Positions 21,069 to 32,645 of a stretch of DNA of 64,000 nt are shown here, piece after piece (position 1 is the stretch's first letter; each line of letters starts with the position of its first letter). The DNA comes from Peltaster fructicola (Eukaryota > Ascomycota > Dothideomycetes). The position numbers and the translations under genes are program-made. Where the stretch lies: contig CP051140.1 in the NCBI GenBank assembly GCA_001592805.2, forward strand, positions 683,501 to 747,500, given 5' to 3'. The notes beneath the pieces are model-generated. The model saw only the letters and a program-made list of their open reading frames with translations. It was not told the origin of the DNA and did no database searches.

Positions 21069-24000
21069 ATGGTCTCAACCAGAGGCGGCGCCAAGACTGG
21101 GCCAGCCGATGGGAATGTCGCACCAGAAGCTGACGCAACAATGCGCAAGAGATCAGTACGCAAAACCACAGCTCCTTCAACGACCACATCCACACAGATA
21201 TCGTCAACGGCAGCAGCATCGTCACAAAGCTCGATTAGATCGCGTTCAACAAGAGTCACGACGGCTACGACTTCGTCACAGATCACAGCTTCACAATCGA
21301 CGACTCGGTCGAAGAAGAATGACTCTATGGATGCAGCCTCGCAACATAGCTCGAGTACAGTAGCTAAGCCATCAACAAGAGTACGATCAAAGAAAGGACA
21401 TGAAACACCTTTGGAAGCGGACAGCGCGCCTTCACAAGAGCAGAAGACGACACGGAGAACAAGAGCTAACACACAAACAACGAGTCAAGATGCAAACATA
21501 CCACTAAGCGAGCAGTCAACCTTATCGAAAGCTAAGAGCACAGTCAAACGCTCTCGGACGACAAAAACGACAAGCCAGGCACTATCACCGAAGAAGACTA
21601 CACAGATGTCTAACAAACTTACGCGGACAGCGTCAGGTACTGGTGCCAAGAAGAAGACCGCGACAGAGAGCGTTCAGCGCGCAATGGTCCGAACAACTCG
21701 TGGCAAACCAAAGAAAGACTCTGACGAGAACGCGGAACATGAAACCATAGACGATGCACAAGAAGAGCCTGCGGTCACACACACACCACCAAGATCTAGA
21801 CGGGTAGTACGACCACTGAAGAACCAAGAACCATCACCAGATAGCTCAATGAGCACAAGATCTACAACGCCTTCCGACTCGTCCATGTTCCAGTTCTCCC
21901 AGCCAAAAGACTATGTTGAGGACAAGGCAGATGCAGCTCAGCTCGACGAAGAGAGTGAAGTCGACTCAGTCGACGAAGACGAACCGAAGGCGGCACTGTG
22001 GGGTCTTTCCGATGATGAGCTCGCAGGGCCGACAACTCCGATGCGCCGTACGGTTTCACAAGCAGCCACTGTAGATCATGCTCAAAACCACGCAGAGCAT
22101 GCACTAGACCCGCCAGAACCACGATCGCAAGCGCAGGAAGACAACAGCATACAGCATGCCGACGTGTCAGAGCCGGTCGAAGAGTCAATCGTTGTGTTCG
22201 ACGATCTGTCAATGCTTGATGCTGCGGGTCCCATCGAGGATCTAGTAGTCATACCTGCAAGTTTTAAGCAGGTAGCACCAAGCCACACTCCTGCAGAGCA
22301 GAGCATCGTGCCTGACTCTTTTGCACAAGATGATAGGCACCTTCTGCCAATTGCTGACACCGCACAATCACAAATAGAGCAGGACCCTCCTCAACTCGCT
22401 ACCTCTGCACCACAAGCGTTCGGAGACACCATCGATGCAGATGAGACCGTCCTCATCGAAGAAGACATTGACGTCGATATGATGAGCTCACCTCAATCGT
22501 CAAGCTCCGCCCATAGTGTGATCGTCACCCGTCAGGACAACCCTGACAACGACGCCGGAGATTTCGACGATGATTATACACCACTGACTGTCACAGCTAA
22601 GACTCCACGCCCTCAAACAATCAATTGGAACAGCATACAGCCGAACACCGTGGTCCGAGCAAACCTTCAGATGCCTATATCGCCACAGGTCGATGAGAGC
22701 CAGCTTGGAGTCATGCCTGACGTTGTCCTTAGCTCTCCGACCAAGCAGGAGATAATCGCACGGGTCGAGCGGGACGCAGACGAAGTCGAGGATGACGTTG
22801 AATTTACGGAGTTCGTGGCACTACAACAGGTGGACGAAGGTTCTGAAGCTGCGCCAACGGCGGCACAAGATACTGTTGCAGAAGAGGCTTCACCGAAAGT
22901 CGGTCAATCTCCACGACCTGCATCTAGACATACGTCGCATGGTCCAGATTCGCAACAGTCAGCATCTGTGGACACATCGTCTGAGAGCCAGGGAAGCTCG
23001 GCAGCGAGCAGGAATGTACCATGCCACACTACATGCTACCAACTATTGCATTTGAAGCTCGACGCAACAGTATTCCAGATGGCGGTGCACACGCAACGAG
23101 TAGACCCAACTCACGACCGAGCACATCAGACGGTGCCGATCTGCGCTCTGCTCGTCCTTTCGAAGAGCCGTGGTGGACGAAGGCTCGACATATTTCGAGA
23201 CCAACCACACCAGCTGATGCGAATATTCGACAAACCTCGACACCAACCACACCGGCTGATGCGAATAGTGCTCGCAGAAGCTTGGCACCATTCACGACTT
23301 CGACGCCGAAGACACGAGCATCCGTCATCGCCGCCACAGCTCAAGACAAGACTACTCGCGATATCGACCTGCGGCTTTCTCGTCGGCTAGCAGCTCATGC
23401 AAACACTGTCGCGGCTGCAACAAGATATAAAGACTTCTATCCGAACAAGTCAGCCACTGTGTCTAAAGCTCACGGACAGCTTCGCAGGTTTCTTGACAAT
23501 GCAGCTACTCCTGCGAAACCTCAGACACCAATGAGGACACCCTTAAGGGCTATCATGACAACTCCGCGATTCAGCGCAATGACACCTCACCCATCGATGC
23601 CGTTGCGAGGTGTTGTAGCCATCGTAGAGGTATATACCCTAGAGGGCGCCTCAGCATCTGCTCCGTTCGTCGCTCTTCTCCACCGACTTGGTGCGAAGAC
23701 AACCAAGATCTGGGGCGATCGCGTTACCCATGTGGTCTTCAAAGATGGTCCACCGACCACACTGCAGAGAGTCTCCCTTCACAACAAGAGCGTGGACCAA
23801 AATGGTACAGGTACACGAATCCACTGCGTAAACAGTCGTTGGGTTTCAGACTGCGACTCACAGGGTACCCGTGTATCGGAGACTGGAGAAGCATACATCG
23901 TCAGCGCTGCTGAACCACCAATCAGCGCGAAAAGAAAGCGCAAGTCGATGGAGCCAAGTACTGTATTCAATGTCGATGGCAGCCTGGTGCTTAGCCGCAA

Positions 24001-24280
24001 GAACAGTTGGGGACGTACTGCGTCTGGTCGATTTCTCGGCTCTCCGATGCCATCGGATTCACCTGCGGAGACACTCAAGCATTCGCAAACACTGTCAGAA
24101 TCCCTGCGCAAGCTGGGCGCCGCCAGAGACTCGTCTGCTTCGCCAGCGACACCAGCATGGATTGCTGCACCGAACCAGCTCGTCCAAGCCACTGCTCCTC
24201 TGAAGCGAGTTCGTAGACTCGAACCAGCCGGTCTTGATAGACTCAAGGCTCGCAGAAGGACGATGTGGAATAACGAATAG
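21069..24280 (+). CDS. BRCT-domain protein with long disordered N-terminus; reading frame changes once near 23.0 kb
   Basis: Two overlapping open frames form one gene. The first (from ATG 21069) encodes ~650 residues of Ser/Thr/Lys-rich then acidic disordered chain. The second (to 24280) encodes Thr/Pro repeats and one BRCT domain at about 23,600-23,900 (GVVAIVEVYTLEGAS, HVVFKDG, WVSDCDSQGTRVSE), ending in a basic tail. BRCT domains bind phosphoproteins in DNA-damage and chromosome biology. The disordered chain plus C-terminal BRCT recalls microcephalin-like fungal proteins; the exact role is unknown. The switch lies between about 22,985 and 23,060. No GT-AG intron in the right phase is obvious, whereas one lost base would yield a 1070-residue protein. 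A premature end at 23390 would lose the BRCT domain. Confidence 0.72.
23200..23268 (+). repeat. Two-copy 42-bp-period coding repeat
   Basis: ACCAACCACACCRGCTGATGCGAAT occurs at about 23200 and again 42 bases later, inside the BRCT gene. It encodes the repeated peptide PTTPADAN. The period is a multiple of three, so the frame is kept. Confidence 0.7.
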
Positions 24281-24446
24281 ATGTAACATAGCAAAGGCGT
24301 TTGGAAAGGGACGATACCATGGAGCATTACCTTGTACAATAAGTTGCGTGAACGATGCACAACACATACTTCAGCCGCAGTGCGTAATCATCCTTATTGT
24401 CATCAAACGACTCAGTCGCGGTCGCTACTAGTGATGAACGACTTCT

Positions 24447-24879
24447 TCAGGCAGATGCTGATACCCAGGCAGTCATAGCCTTGACGGCGTCTGCGTCATG
24501 CGCTCGCAGAAGTTCAGTAGCCTTCGTCTTGGACACATCTAGATGCTCGACCTGAATAGACGTTTAGGGGATGTTCAGTGCTTCTGAAGACACAACTCAC
24601 CAGCAATGTCACATCTGCTTGATCTACCTTGACAAGTTTCTTTGGCTCCTCTTTCTTGGTCTCTGTAGGTTTGCTAGTCTTTGTCTTACCGACTCCTAGT
24701 CGGCTCATAGCATCGTTCAATGCCTTGATGTCAAGCTCTTTCTTATTGGCGCCATCGTCATCGCCCTTAGCATCCAGTGAGGACAATGCTTGCGCAGCTT
24801 TGCGGTCTTCTGCATTCGCGGGTAGAACATCCGGAGGATCTGCGCCTTCCTGAACGTTCGGAGGCTGTGGCTCGGTCAT
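24447..24879 (-). CDS. HYPK-like NatA-associated protein (C-terminal UBA-like domain)
   Basis: Two exons (24601-24879 and 24447-24551; 49-base intron 24552-24600, GTGAGT...CAG) encode 127 residues. The N-terminus is acidic and Pro-rich. It is followed by an amphipathic helix (LDIKALNDAMSRLGVGK) and, after VDQADVTLL, the C-terminal UBA/NAC-type helix bundle (VEHLDVSKTKATELLRAH), which is the HYPK signature. HYPK binds the ribosomal N-terminal acetyltransferase NatA, inhibits it and contributes to chaperoning. The splice restores this domain exactly, whereas reading through gives an unrelated tail. Role by homology. Confidence 0.87.
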
Positions 24880-25730
24880 TGCTCGATTATCCAGTCAATA
24901 CTGTATCGTGTAAGACTGATGTAGAGAAGGAGAGAGGTGATTGTAGAAGAGCTGCTGTTGGTAGCGGCTAAGCGCCAAGCCCTGACAGAGCCTCAATGCC
25001 GTGTTCAGCACTCCGCCTGAACCTCATCTTCCGCTCGTGCTACCTTTTCAGCTCGCAAGACTCATAATTCGTTTGGAAAGGTGAATCAACGCTCTGAAGA
25101 ATAAGTGCAAAGCATGTCTTGTTCGCAGAACACACTGCTTGTCATCGAGGCTAGACACGCCGTCACACAGCAGAAGCAACCGCAGTCCAATAAGCCGCGT
25201 CGAAAAGACTATGCGCCTGGAGTTTCTCGAACTCTCTCGGGGCGGCCACACAGTACCGCAGTGCTGCGTATCTTACCAGCCGACCATTGAGATACTGCTC
25301 AATTGACACCATACTGCATTCCAGCTCGGCACCCATGACTTGTGGCGATCGATCTTGTCCTGCTTGATCAAGATCATAAACGTGTGTAGCAGGCGATGTC
25401 GAAGGCCTGTGCAGGTCCCGACAGTATCAAAGAATCCTCACATTATTGCTCGACTTGCAAGTATGGCCGATTGCCAGGCTAGCAGTGACTTCTACCCTCG
25501 TTGCCGCCGAAATGCATTCACGGCTGGCCAACAGCACAGTGACAATCTTCACAACTGGAGAGCCACAACCCTCTTCTGAGATTACTCACCCTGATCTGCG
25601 CAGTGCTCTTGTATCAAGCATCACGCATCACGAACATCATCGACAACGACGATCGAAACGACCTCACTTCCAGAGGGTACACATCATCCCTAAACATTTA
25701 CACTACATTGGCCCGTGACGAACAGCAGTC
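24880..25730. other. Divergent intergenic region, HYPK-like / membrane protein
   Basis: 850 bases between divergent starts. The short open frames show no family resemblance. Promoters are presumed; no specific site was recognised. Confidence 0.4.
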
Positions 25731-26280
25731 ATGTCTGAAACCACTAATTTCTGCGAGGATCACTTCACGACCGAGTCTAACAAGCAAAACTATGCTCAGA
25801 TGGTGGCCGAGATTGGCTGGCCATTGCTGAGACTTGTCATTGCGATTGTTGTCATTCGCACTGTCTACGTCGAATGGCAGCTGAGGTGCCAAACGAGGGA
25901 GCTGGTATACTATGTATTTTATCTTCTACTGGCCATGACGACCGTTTCCAGCTGGAGGAGCGAACTGTTCTCCGAAATATATCATGGAGCTATCGTAAGT
26001 GAACGTTGCTGATGTTGGCACCACTAACCATTAACAGACTTATTCATCATCAATGAAGAAGCTCATTGTCCTATGGCTACTTTATCTCACCATCAACATT
26101 CTCACTGACGCCATCTGGGTCAGACTTCGCCTGATCAAGGCACTGCCGGACACAGCAACTAGCCATGGCGGAGGACATGGTGGAATTGCTCCATCACTAT
26201 CACCGCTCTTGTTGAGTGCATTCGTGGTGACGTTGAAATTGGTGGCTCGCTTACAAGAGACGATCGAGCGTGTCGATTGA
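25731..26280 (+). CDS. Small four-helix integral membrane protein, function unknown
   Basis: Two exons, 25731-25994 and 26038-26280, are joined across a 43-base GTAAGT...CACTAAC...AACAG intron in phase, giving 168 residues. Four hydrophobic stretches are visible at about 26-48, 55-75, 95-117 and 138-156. A short hydrophilic, Cys-containing N-terminus (MSETTNFCEDHF) precedes them, and a Gly/His-rich loop (TSHGGGHGG) lies before the last helix. I do not recognise the family. The intron signals are strong and both exons stay hydrophobic in the same frame, so a real gene is likely. The start could lie further upstream, but this ATG directly precedes the open frame. Confidence 0.65.
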
Positions 26281-26478
26281 ACGGCGGTCCACGACAAAGA
26301 CAGGACCCATCAATCAGCAGATGTTATGAAGCAGACTTCATGGTAGACCCGCTCGCTGCCCAGATACACACGATCAATAGCCTGACTGTCCACCTAGCCT
26401 AAGTCGCTTCGAACGCCGTTCGTGCTGTCTCTTGATCTGAGATCCATGATGCCCTCACCACGATCCATATGCTCGTCC

Positions 26479-27921
26479 TTACGAGCCATTCTTTCTTTGG
26501 CTATCTGCCACAAGAAAAGCTAACTCAAGCGCCTGCTTTTCATTCAATCGAGGGTCGCAGAATGTCTCGTAACGCTCATCCAAGTCTGTATCCTGGAGAC
26601 CTTGACTACCTCCCGTGCACTCAGTCACATCATCGCCAGTAAGCTCGAGATGGACGCCTCCCAGGTACGATCCAAGCTCCTGATGTATTCTGAGCGCAGA
26701 CGATAGCTCCGAGAAGATGGACGCAAATGATCTCGTCTTGACACCAGTTTCTGTCGATCTAGTGTTGCCGTGCATGGGATCACACTGCCACACTACTTTG
26801 TGCTTTGTGCTTCGGACAGCCTCAATGTGCTTCGGGAGAAGCTCGTCCACTTTGCCGGCGCCATACCGTGTGATCAAGGTGACTTTGCCGACTTCATGAC
26901 GAGGGTCGACAAGGTCGAGTAGCTGGATGAGGCTATCATTCGATGTCGTTGGACCAACCTTGATGCCGATTGGGTTCTCGATTCCTCTCATATACTCCAC
27001 ATGAGCATGATCTGGTTGTCTTGTGCGATCGCCAATCCATAAGAAGTGTGCACCCGTGTTGTAGTAACCATTGTTCTCCCGCTCGGTGATCGTGCTGTCT
27101 ATCAGCGCACCGCCTGTCAACGAAGATACCTCAAGTGATCTCTTCTCCGAAGGTCGATTGCTTGGGTGCTTCAACTTGCGGGTCAGTGCTTCCTCGTACT
27201 CTAGTAGGAGGGCCTCGTGGCTTGTAAATAGATCCACCGTCTGCAGCTGGCCAGCAGTATCTGCGCCGACAGTCTTCATAAACCGAAGGGACTCTCGGAT
27301 GCTACCGACGATGTAGGTGTACTTCGACTGCAACTCTCGATCCTTGACATGTCCCAGTCCCCAATCGAGTGGATTGTGGAGGTCAGCTATGCCAGAGCCA
27401 ATTTGTGCCCGCACGTAGTTAAGTGTTGCTGCCGAATGAAAATATGCTTGAACAAGTCGATCAGGGTCGATCTGTCTCGCCTCGGGCGCAAAGCCATTGA
27501 GGATATCACCACGAAAGCTAGGTACTTGCTTGCCTTCAACGACCTCCACTGGTGAGCTCCGAGGCTTTGCGTACTGTCCAGCCATTCGTGCAATGCGGAC
27601 TACAGGCTTGTTGCCACCCCAGATCAGTACGAGGGACATCTGTAGTAGTAGCTTGATCTTTGAGTCGATCTTGTCGTCGTGGCAATAGTCAAAGAGCTCA
27701 GCACAGTCGCCTCCTTGAAGCAGAAAGGCACGTCCTTCAGCAACTTCTGCCAAGGATCGTCGTAGCCGCCAAATCTCGGATGGCGTGACAATAGGCGGAA
27801 GGTGTCGAAGCTTCGATGTTGCTCTATCGACTGCTACCTGGTCTTCGTACTCTACCGGCTGCTTGATGGGCTTCGAACGCCATGTTGAAGCTGTCCATTG
27901 CTCGCTGGTAGCGGCAGCCAT
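26479..27921 (-). CDS. 3-deoxy-7-phosphoheptulonate (DAHP) synthase, class II
   Basis: Condenses phosphoenolpyruvate and erythrose 4-phosphate, the first step of the shikimate pathway. It belongs to the plant/Mycobacterium-like class II family (480 residues), not the yeast Aro3/Aro4 class I. Family features: N-terminal TASTWRSKPIKQP, the metal Cys in LLQGGDCAE (~73), RIARMAGQYAKPRS, GPTTSNDS, the metal His in WQCDPMHGNT, the Glu in HLELTGDDVTEC, and CDPRLN with the metal Asp. The open frame extends upstream to an ATG at 28077, adding 52 residues without family character. The start at 27921 (MAAATSEQW) matches where the family begins, so it is preferred. Fungal class II enzymes often serve secondary-metabolite supply, but no such cluster is adjacent. 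Confidence 0.93.
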   Translation of the reverse strand: MAAATSEQWTASTWRSKPIKQPVEYEDQVAVDRATSKLRHLPPIVTPSEIWRLRRSLAEVAEGRAFLLQGGDCAELFDYCHDDKIDSKIKLLLQMSLVLIWGGNKPVVRIARMAGQYAKPRSSPVEVVEGKQVPSFRGDILNGFAPEARQIDPDRLVQAYFHSAATLNYVRAQIGSGIADLHNPLDWGLGHVKDRELQSKYTYIVGSIRESLRFMKTVGADTAGQLQTVDLFTSHEALLLEYEEALTRKLKHPSNRPSEKRSLEVSSLTGGALIDSTITERENNGYYNTGAHFLWIGDRTRQPDHAHVEYMRGIENPIGIKVGPTTSNDSLIQLLDLVDPRHEVGKVTLITRYGAGKVDELLPKHIEAVRSTKHKVVWQCDPMHGNTRSTETGVKTRSFASIFSELSSALRIHQELGSYLGGVHLELTGDDVTECTGGSQGLQDTDLDERYETFCDPRLNEKQALELAFLVADSQRKNGS

Positions 27922-28387
27922 GCTGCGTACGATTGCGTATAACGCTGCACCTTTTCGCCAATGCAGACCACTCACGGACAGCTGGTACAAGATCGTGCTG
28001 TTCAGATCATTGAACGCAACGGGTAGAACGTACAAGCTAGATGGCAATATGCACGCGTTGTCGAGGTCGAGCAGCATGAAACTTCAATTTCGTGTAGCCA
28101 ATGCTGACTAATCGTCAAACACGACGAGGTGGTAGCCCTCTCAGCGACGAGTGACCGCGCAGTTCCATTAAGTTGAGGAGTATCAGGTGGTCGTGAACTG
28201 ATAAGATCCGCCGTCCTGACGGTGACGACCACGTTCAATGGGAAGACACAAACACACGCGACCAGGGATGTTGATATGATCAGGCACAGATGTTCCTGCC
28301 TCAGGCTTTCACTACGACAGCACTCAGGCACGGCCATCTTCTTAGTCACTACCCTTTCATAACAACAGCCACAGTCCCAAGCACACA
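27922..28387. other. Divergent intergenic region, DAHP synthase / small protein
   Basis: 466 bases between divergent starts. It includes the unlikely N-terminal extension of the synthase frame (27922-28077). Otherwise nothing is recognised. Confidence 0.4.
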
Positions 28388-28870
28388 ATGTCTGGACAGC
28401 ATACGAAGTCAGTAACATTCGCGCTAGCCGCGTAGTTCTCACTAATGCCCGGCAGCGCATGGCAGACTGCTCGTCCTAGACAGTCCCAATCGACATCACG
28501 ATCAGGCAATGGCTCACCACAACCTTCGTTGCTAGCACAACCCTCTCGTCAAGGTGGATCGACACCAGCAAACAACGTCTGGACACAACGCGGCAATCAA
28601 AACACTGAAAGAGCTCGTGCTGCGAGTCCTGCACCAGGCAATGCTGCCGACCAGCAGCACACATCTGCCAATGGCTTCAACAGTGTCGAGGTCAAGGCAT
28701 TCTTGAGTCGAGCCGCACAGGGATCGCCAGCATCATACAAGCCCGCAGAAGCTACGAACGCAAGAGCTGGAGGTGCAGCATGGGCAGCAAAGACGAATCA
28801 CACAGCCAATGGTCAGCCATTCTTCGCAGCACTTGCAAAACAGGTTGCTGGGCTCGAGAATGGTGGTTGA
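28388..28870 (+). CDS. Small disordered Trp/Ala/Gln/Ser-rich protein, unknown function
   Basis: A 20-base first coding exon (28388-28407, MSGQHT) is followed by a 48-base intron (GTCAGT...CACTAATG...GGCAG) and a second exon, 28456-28870, giving 144 residues. The body is low-complexity, with NAWQ and NNVWTQRG motifs in the N-terminal half. A more ordered C-terminal helix follows, with GAAWAAK and PFFAALAKQVAGLE. The Trp motifs embedded in disorder and the conserved-looking C-terminal helix suggest a binding protein, but I do not recognise a family. An ATG at 28445 inside the intron would give an in-frame alternative start (MPGSAWQ). The branch site just before the acceptor favours splicing. 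Confidence 0.62.
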
Positions 28871-29055
28871 ACTTGAAGTCAATGTTACTGAATGGCAATT
28901 CCGCAGGAAAGGGCATACTCAGTACAGCACATATAGGACGAGCATGCTCAGCAAACCTGGAACATGCATTATGGGATACCTTATATGAGCAGCCGACAAA
29001 ACAATGGTCAACGACACAGAAAACGAGCCATGGTCATGCCATACAAGTCCCCTGC

Positions 29056-30947
29056 CTACTCTTTTGCGGCATCACGCAGCGCAATATCCTCTAGCTTCTG
29101 CAGAGCTGGGAGCGCTTGTCCATACAGCTCAAACACGCCCTCCCACCAATCGTTAGCACATTCCCAGCCATTCAATGCCATACACTCACCTTATAGCCAT
29201 TTGCGACACGCTTCACAAATTTCGACTCGTCCCATCGAGCACCAATGTAACTCTCAAACGATTCGCCCTGTCTCCGATTCGATCCCCAAACAGCTTTGTA
29301 TGCTGCTCCTAGAGCACATGCATTTCCTCCGATGTCCAGCTTGTAGACGCCCTCCACGGATCCAAGGACTTCGCCACATACCTGAGCGATGGCAGGATTG
29401 CTACTTCCACCGCCGACTAGGTATATCCTCCTTGGCTGTGGCGGAAGGATTTTGCCGGTCTGCGGGTCCTTGGTTTCCTTCACGAGGTTCTTCGCGCGCA
29501 GCCGGATCGACAACATCTGCGACTCGATGATGTTCCGAGCATCTGCTTGTGCGTTGTCGTCTGTTATCTCCTCGAACTGCTGAGTTTTGACGTCGAATTG
29601 TGCCCTCCACTGTCCGGCTCGGACGTTTGGTACAATCTCTGGTCGTGGGAAATACAAGCCTGCACGTAAACGTCTCTGATCGGCCGCCATTGGTGCTGTG
29701 GTGAGTGCTGCGTGATTGAAAGCATCCCAGCTGGTCTTTTCTCCAGAAGCATCACCGTTGATACGATCCCGAACGTGCTCTCTGGCTAGACCGCCATTCT
29801 TGTAGCACAGCATGAACATGAAATGGTCATCGGTCGTTGGGTGGTTCATGAAGTGATACTCTGGATCTGGCTGGTAGGTCGTGGTGCTCATAAGGAACGT
29901 GGTACTAGTTCCCAGAGATACCATAGCATCAGATGGTCGAAGAGGTAACGCAAGGATGGTGGCTGGGTTATCGCCAGTGAACGGGATGACCTTGGCGTCG
30001 CTGGAGAAGCCATACTTCGAGACAAAGTACTTCGAGACCATGCCAAACGATCCGCCGCCATCCTGGGATACTTTGCCAAGCTTGATCTTGAGCTGTGCTG
30101 CGGCCTGGTCACCTCCTGCTGTCAGATGAAGCAGACCATCATGCCATTGTCGATTGTGGATGTCCCACAGATCCATCCCTGTAACGTCGCTGATGTCTAT
30201 AGGCGCAATCTTGCCCAGGAAGACGGAAGCCAGGAAAGACGACACAAGCGAGATACGTGCGGTCTGTTGGTAGTGTTTAGGGTACTTGGTGCGGTAGCGA
30301 AGGATCTGTGGTCCGCTGAAGCGGTGGTGTGCTTTGCTTCCTGTCACTCTGGCCAGGTCAACAGCACTCCCAAGTGCTTTATCGAAGAGGTCACATTGCT
30401 GTTGCGTACTGGCGTCCTGCCAATTAGGACTATACGGATGCGCAAAAGCACCTCGTCTTTCGCCTTTGCTGCCAGGCTGGAGCTGATCGACAAGGTTCTT
30501 GCTGGCGTCGAGGTTCGCGAGGATGTTCTCGGCATCTTCGGACCAGAATACGGTGCCATGCTGCATACCAGCTCCAGAGATGCCCTTAACATCGGCGAAT
30601 TTGATACCTTGTTCGCGCAATCGACTCAGAACCAGATCGACGGCTTCGAGCCACATGGCGGGAGAAGCGAAAACCTCTCCCTCCGCAGGGTTGGTAAGAA
30701 CGCCTTTGTGGATGCCATACTTGCTCAAGTCTGCATCAAAGTCCACTTTGGCCTCATGAACAAGCTTGAGGTCTGAAGTAACAGCTATGCCTGCTGGTCG
30801 TGAGTGAATGTCTCAGATAAATCGTGTTCTCAGAAAGGCAAACATTTCAGCTGTTGTGTTGAGAGATCGAATCCCTGCTCGCGATTAGTCCTGTGCGTAG
30901 TTGTCCAACGGCCAGCGTACCAGGTATAAACTCTCGTCAGTCGGCAT
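29056..30947 (-). CDS. XKS1: D-xylulose kinase (FGGY family)
   Basis: Phosphorylates D-xylulose to xylulose 5-phosphate, the entry of pentoses and pentitols into the pentose-phosphate pathway. Four exons: 30921-30947, 30844-30874, 29190-30790 and 29056-29139, giving 580 residues. The two tiny first exons build the nucleotide-binding N-terminus [14 protein letters not shown] as in yeast Xks1, which confirms both splices. Further motifs: [43 protein letters not shown] and [13 protein letters not shown]. The last exon adds [13 protein letters not shown], expected at the family C-terminus. The intron after exon 2 has the weaker donor GTTTGC. The polyol dehydrogenase at 58.4 kb could feed this enzyme, but it is 28 kb away. 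Confidence 0.95.
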
Positions 30948-31415
30948 GATACAGCAATGATGGTGGCGGGGCCTTAGAGCTTCACAGAATCGAAAGCAAG
31001 GCTCCTATGTCAGGGACGGGGTGTAATAACATTGGCATAGCGAGCACATGTCGAAGGAGATCCATAAGTATCAAGGTCCAGAGTAGTCTCCCACTGGAAT
31101 ACCTCGTCGGCATTTCAAGAGTCGAGGAAGAACCCACATTCCCTCCACTTCGGCGACTCAACTTGACCTCACTCTTCCGACACTCCCAACCTAGTTTTCG
31201 CGCCTGCTGCAAAGTTGATTCTCTCAATGATGTAACCCCAAGACGTGTGAACGAAATGCTTGATGCTAAACATGATGGAAGCTTCATATGAGCTCGTCTG
31301 GCCCTGTACTCGGTGCGCCGAACACCATGCTCGCAAAGAAGACTATCTAGCTAGTCCGTCTGGACGTCCATCACTCCGCCGAACATTCCCAGCTCGATCC
31401 CACAGACCTCTGCGG
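30948..31415. other. Intergenic region, Myb-like gene 3' end / xylulokinase promoter
   Basis: 468 bases upstream of the xylulokinase start. The short open frames are unconvincing and no regulator site was identified. Confidence 0.4.
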
Positions 31416-32645
31416 TCAGGAATCTTTTGTAATCTCGTCCCACTTCCGAGCACAAGTAGCAGATGCGAACTTGTAGCTGGCACCATTATCATCGAGCCAC
31501 TGCGCAATCTTCTTCCATGGGACCTTTGCATTGGTGCTCTTGCAATCAAAAGCCTCAAGATCATAGTGCCGGTGAAGGGCGGTCCGGAGGAGCTTGACCT
31601 GTCAAGAAGTCAGTGATTTGGACTCGATATCAGACATAAGACTTACATCATTTCGAGTCCAGACAGGCTTACGCACTCGTTCTTCCTTAGCCTTCGTGAG
31701 TACTCGTACTCTGCCACGAAGCGTTGACTCAGCCTCGCGGTATTTGCCTCTGCGCTTGATCTCCTTGTATGATAATCCTCGCTCACGCATACTGAGGAGA
31801 TATTCGTCCTTCCTGGTCCTCTCAGAAACCTGTAGTGGGATGCGTGGAGCAGCATGTTGCGCCTCATGAGATTGCATCAATGGAGAAGCGCTCGGATCGG
31901 ACACAGATGCTTGACTCGTCACGCGACCATGTGTCGAGCGCCATCTGACTGTGTCTCTTGGTAGAAGCTTCCTATGCTCACGGCCATGCGGTCCGTTTAT
32001 ATCCTCAGGTGCAACCAGATCCAGCCAACCACTTGCGCCATCGTCGGCAAGATACTCACTATGTTCTGAGATAGAGGATGCTGGTGTCTCGACATTTGGT
32101 GCTTGGTCCTCCTCAAGTGACTCGGCGGTTAGTGGACCAAAGTCTGCGCTTGCCTGAGACCAGTCTGAGAAGGTCTCGAAGCTACTGGTATCGACAGCAG
32201 TGTGTATCTCGATGATCGGCTCGGTAGGTGGAGTAGCTATCGCTCTAGGTGATAGATCAAGAGCCCGAGGGTTCATGGTCGGGAGATGTGGTGTTGCTGT
32301 GTAGACAGCAGCGTCAAGGTCGATCACGTCTGGCGCCACGGTGTAGGCCAAAGAATTGAAGTGATCATCGATGCTTGCCGAACGTAATTCCTGTTGTTCA
32401 TGAAGCACGAGCGGGGATTGCCATAATGAGTTGTCGATGTGGTTGAGCTGATGACTTGACAGATTCGATAGCTCGACGTCGGTTCGGAAGCCATGCGTCT
32501 GGAAGGATCGCTGATCGAGGTAATCGTGATACAGGCGCTCGTCTGATACTGTTGGCGGTACGGCTGCCAAGCCAAGCCAAGGTGAATCGACGTGTGGCTC
32601 GTCCTTGATGAACACATTGTGTTCGAGCTTGGGTAGCTCGGCCAT
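31416..32645 (-). CDS. Putative DNA-binding protein with Myb/SANT-like C-terminus
   Basis: Two exons (31647-32645 and 31416-31598; 48-base intron) encode 393 residues from the ATG at 32645. Most of the chain is acidic, Ser/Thr/Pro-rich and disordered. The last ~120 residues are ordered and basic: DEYLLSMRERGLSYKEIKRRG, then an Arg-rich stretch (ESTLRGRVRVLTKAKEERVRKP), then W..NDVKLLRTAL and WKKIAQWLDDNG with a final CARKW. The Trp spacing and helix pattern match a family of fungal homeodomain/Myb-like proteins. The second exon is essential, since it supplies the third Trp helix. Alternative starts at 32729 (ATG) and an open GTG extension to 32858 exist; the start at 32645 has A at -3. A transcription-factor role is inference. 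Confidence 0.75.

Noticed and set aside
25105-25700. Short + strand open frames between HYPK-like and membrane protein genes
   Set aside because: Low-complexity, mutually overlapping, no splice-linked continuation and no domain.
27922-28077. 52-residue N-terminal extension of DAHP synthase from ATG 28077
   Set aside because: Family similarity starts at MAAATSEQW (27921). The extension has no presequence or family character.
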